From: Sternotherus odoratus
Taxonomy: Eukaryota > Chordata > Testudines > Kinosternidae
Length of the DNA stretch: 64,000 bases
Direction of reading: 5' to 3'
Assembly: GCA_032164245.1 (NCBI GenBank)
Contig: JAVMKO010000035.1
Coordinates: forward strand, 124,001-188,000
The translations under genes were made by a program, and so were the position numbers. The notes under the pieces are model-generated. The model made no database searches. It had not been told where the DNA came from and was given only the letters and a program-made list of their open reading frames with translations. Below, one piece after another: positions 63,650 to 64,000 of this stretch (position 1 is the stretch's first letter; every line of letters starts with the position of its first letter).

Positions 63650-63954
63650 AGGCCCCCGGGGCCGGGCGTTACCTTCTGCTTGGCGCTGCAGGGAGCCGGG
63701 GGAGGGGGAGCTGGGGGGGTACCGGGGGGGTCCAGGCGTTACCTTCTGCTTGGCACTACAGGGAGCCGGGGGGGTACCGGGGGAGGGGGTCCGGGCGTTA
63801 CCTTCTGCTTGGCGCTGCAGGGAGCCGGGGGGGTACCGGGGGAGGGGGTCCGGGCGTTACCTTCTGCTTGGCGCTGCAGGGAGCCGGGGGGGTACCGGGG
63901 AGGGGGTCCGGGCGTTACCTTCTGCTTGGCGCTGCAGGGAGCCGGGGGGGTACC
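63650..63954 (-). repeat. Tandem array containing a TRIM3 exon end and splice donor
   Basis: Five copies, with the donor-complement gttacc at 63668, 63738, 63797, 63856 and 63914 (periods 70, 59, 59, 58). On the minus strand each reads ggctccctgcagcgccaagc + agaag + gtaacg. The coding part gives SAKQK directly before a GT donor, the residues expected just before VLQAQLEAL of the next exon. The array runs into the N gap. Confidence 0.88.
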
Positions 63955-64000
63955 NNNNNNNNNNNNNNNNNNNNNNNNNNNNNNNNNNNNNNNNNNNNNN
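63955..64000. other. Assembly gap (N run)
   Basis: The 46 bases to the window edge are all N. The upstream TRIM3 exons (RING, B-box, most of the coiled coil) must lie in or beyond it. Confidence 1.

Overview
The window looks like a GC-rich, repeat-dense piece of a turtle (or closely related reptile) genome. Four things point there: many CR1 LINE fragments, a tRNA-derived SINE with a CR1-like tail, several families of roughly 1.1-1.4 kb LTRs, and two vertebrate genes in the same order and orientation as on human 11p15.4. The species call is an inference. The two genes, both on the minus strand, are hemopexin (HPX, all ten coding exons, 29200 to 10450) and TRIM3 (the last seven coding exons, 63390 to 44368). 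The RING/B-box part of TRIM3 lies beyond the run of N at 63955-64000.

Layout. 1-5746: the 3' part of a Ty3/gypsy retrotransposon, with one long open pol reading frame and its 3' LTR. 5747-10110: nested transposons (a hAT-type element carrying an LTR that carries a second LTR, then a solo LTR). 10135-29250: HPX, whose introns are largely filled by different minisatellites that often begin within a few bases of the splice sites. 30240-33180: a CR1 copy with a 38-bp minisatellite inside it. 33190-41460: LTR pieces, a minisatellite split by an LTR, CR1 fragments, and GC-rich sequence in which I recognise nothing. 41467-44367: probable TRIM3 3' UTR containing a 27-bp minisatellite. 44368-63390: TRIM3 exons separated by repeat-rich introns. 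These hold a second CR1 copy with an internal 37-bp minisatellite, a complete two-LTR non-autonomous element, and a solo LTR inserted into CR1 that itself carries a perfect 69-bp palindrome. 63650-63954: a tandem array whose unit contains the 3' end of a TRIM3 exon and its splice donor.

How the genes work. HPX is a secreted plasma haem scavenger. TRIM3 is a cytoplasmic RING E3 ligase with filamin and NHL domains. They are neighbours by conserved synteny and I see no sign of functional coupling. HPX reads well at every splice junction, but exons 4 and 5 are each one base short of frame, so this copy as assembled does not encode a full protein.

Most very long open frames in the window (over 11-13, 16-18.6, 23.2-26.8, 30.3-32.6, 41-44.5 and 47.6-50.5 kb) are minisatellites whose unit lacks stop codons. 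I do not annotate them as genes. The most unusual signals are two separate minisatellites grown from CR1 ORF2 coding sequence, the splice-donor array in TRIM3, and the minisatellite-packed HPX introns.
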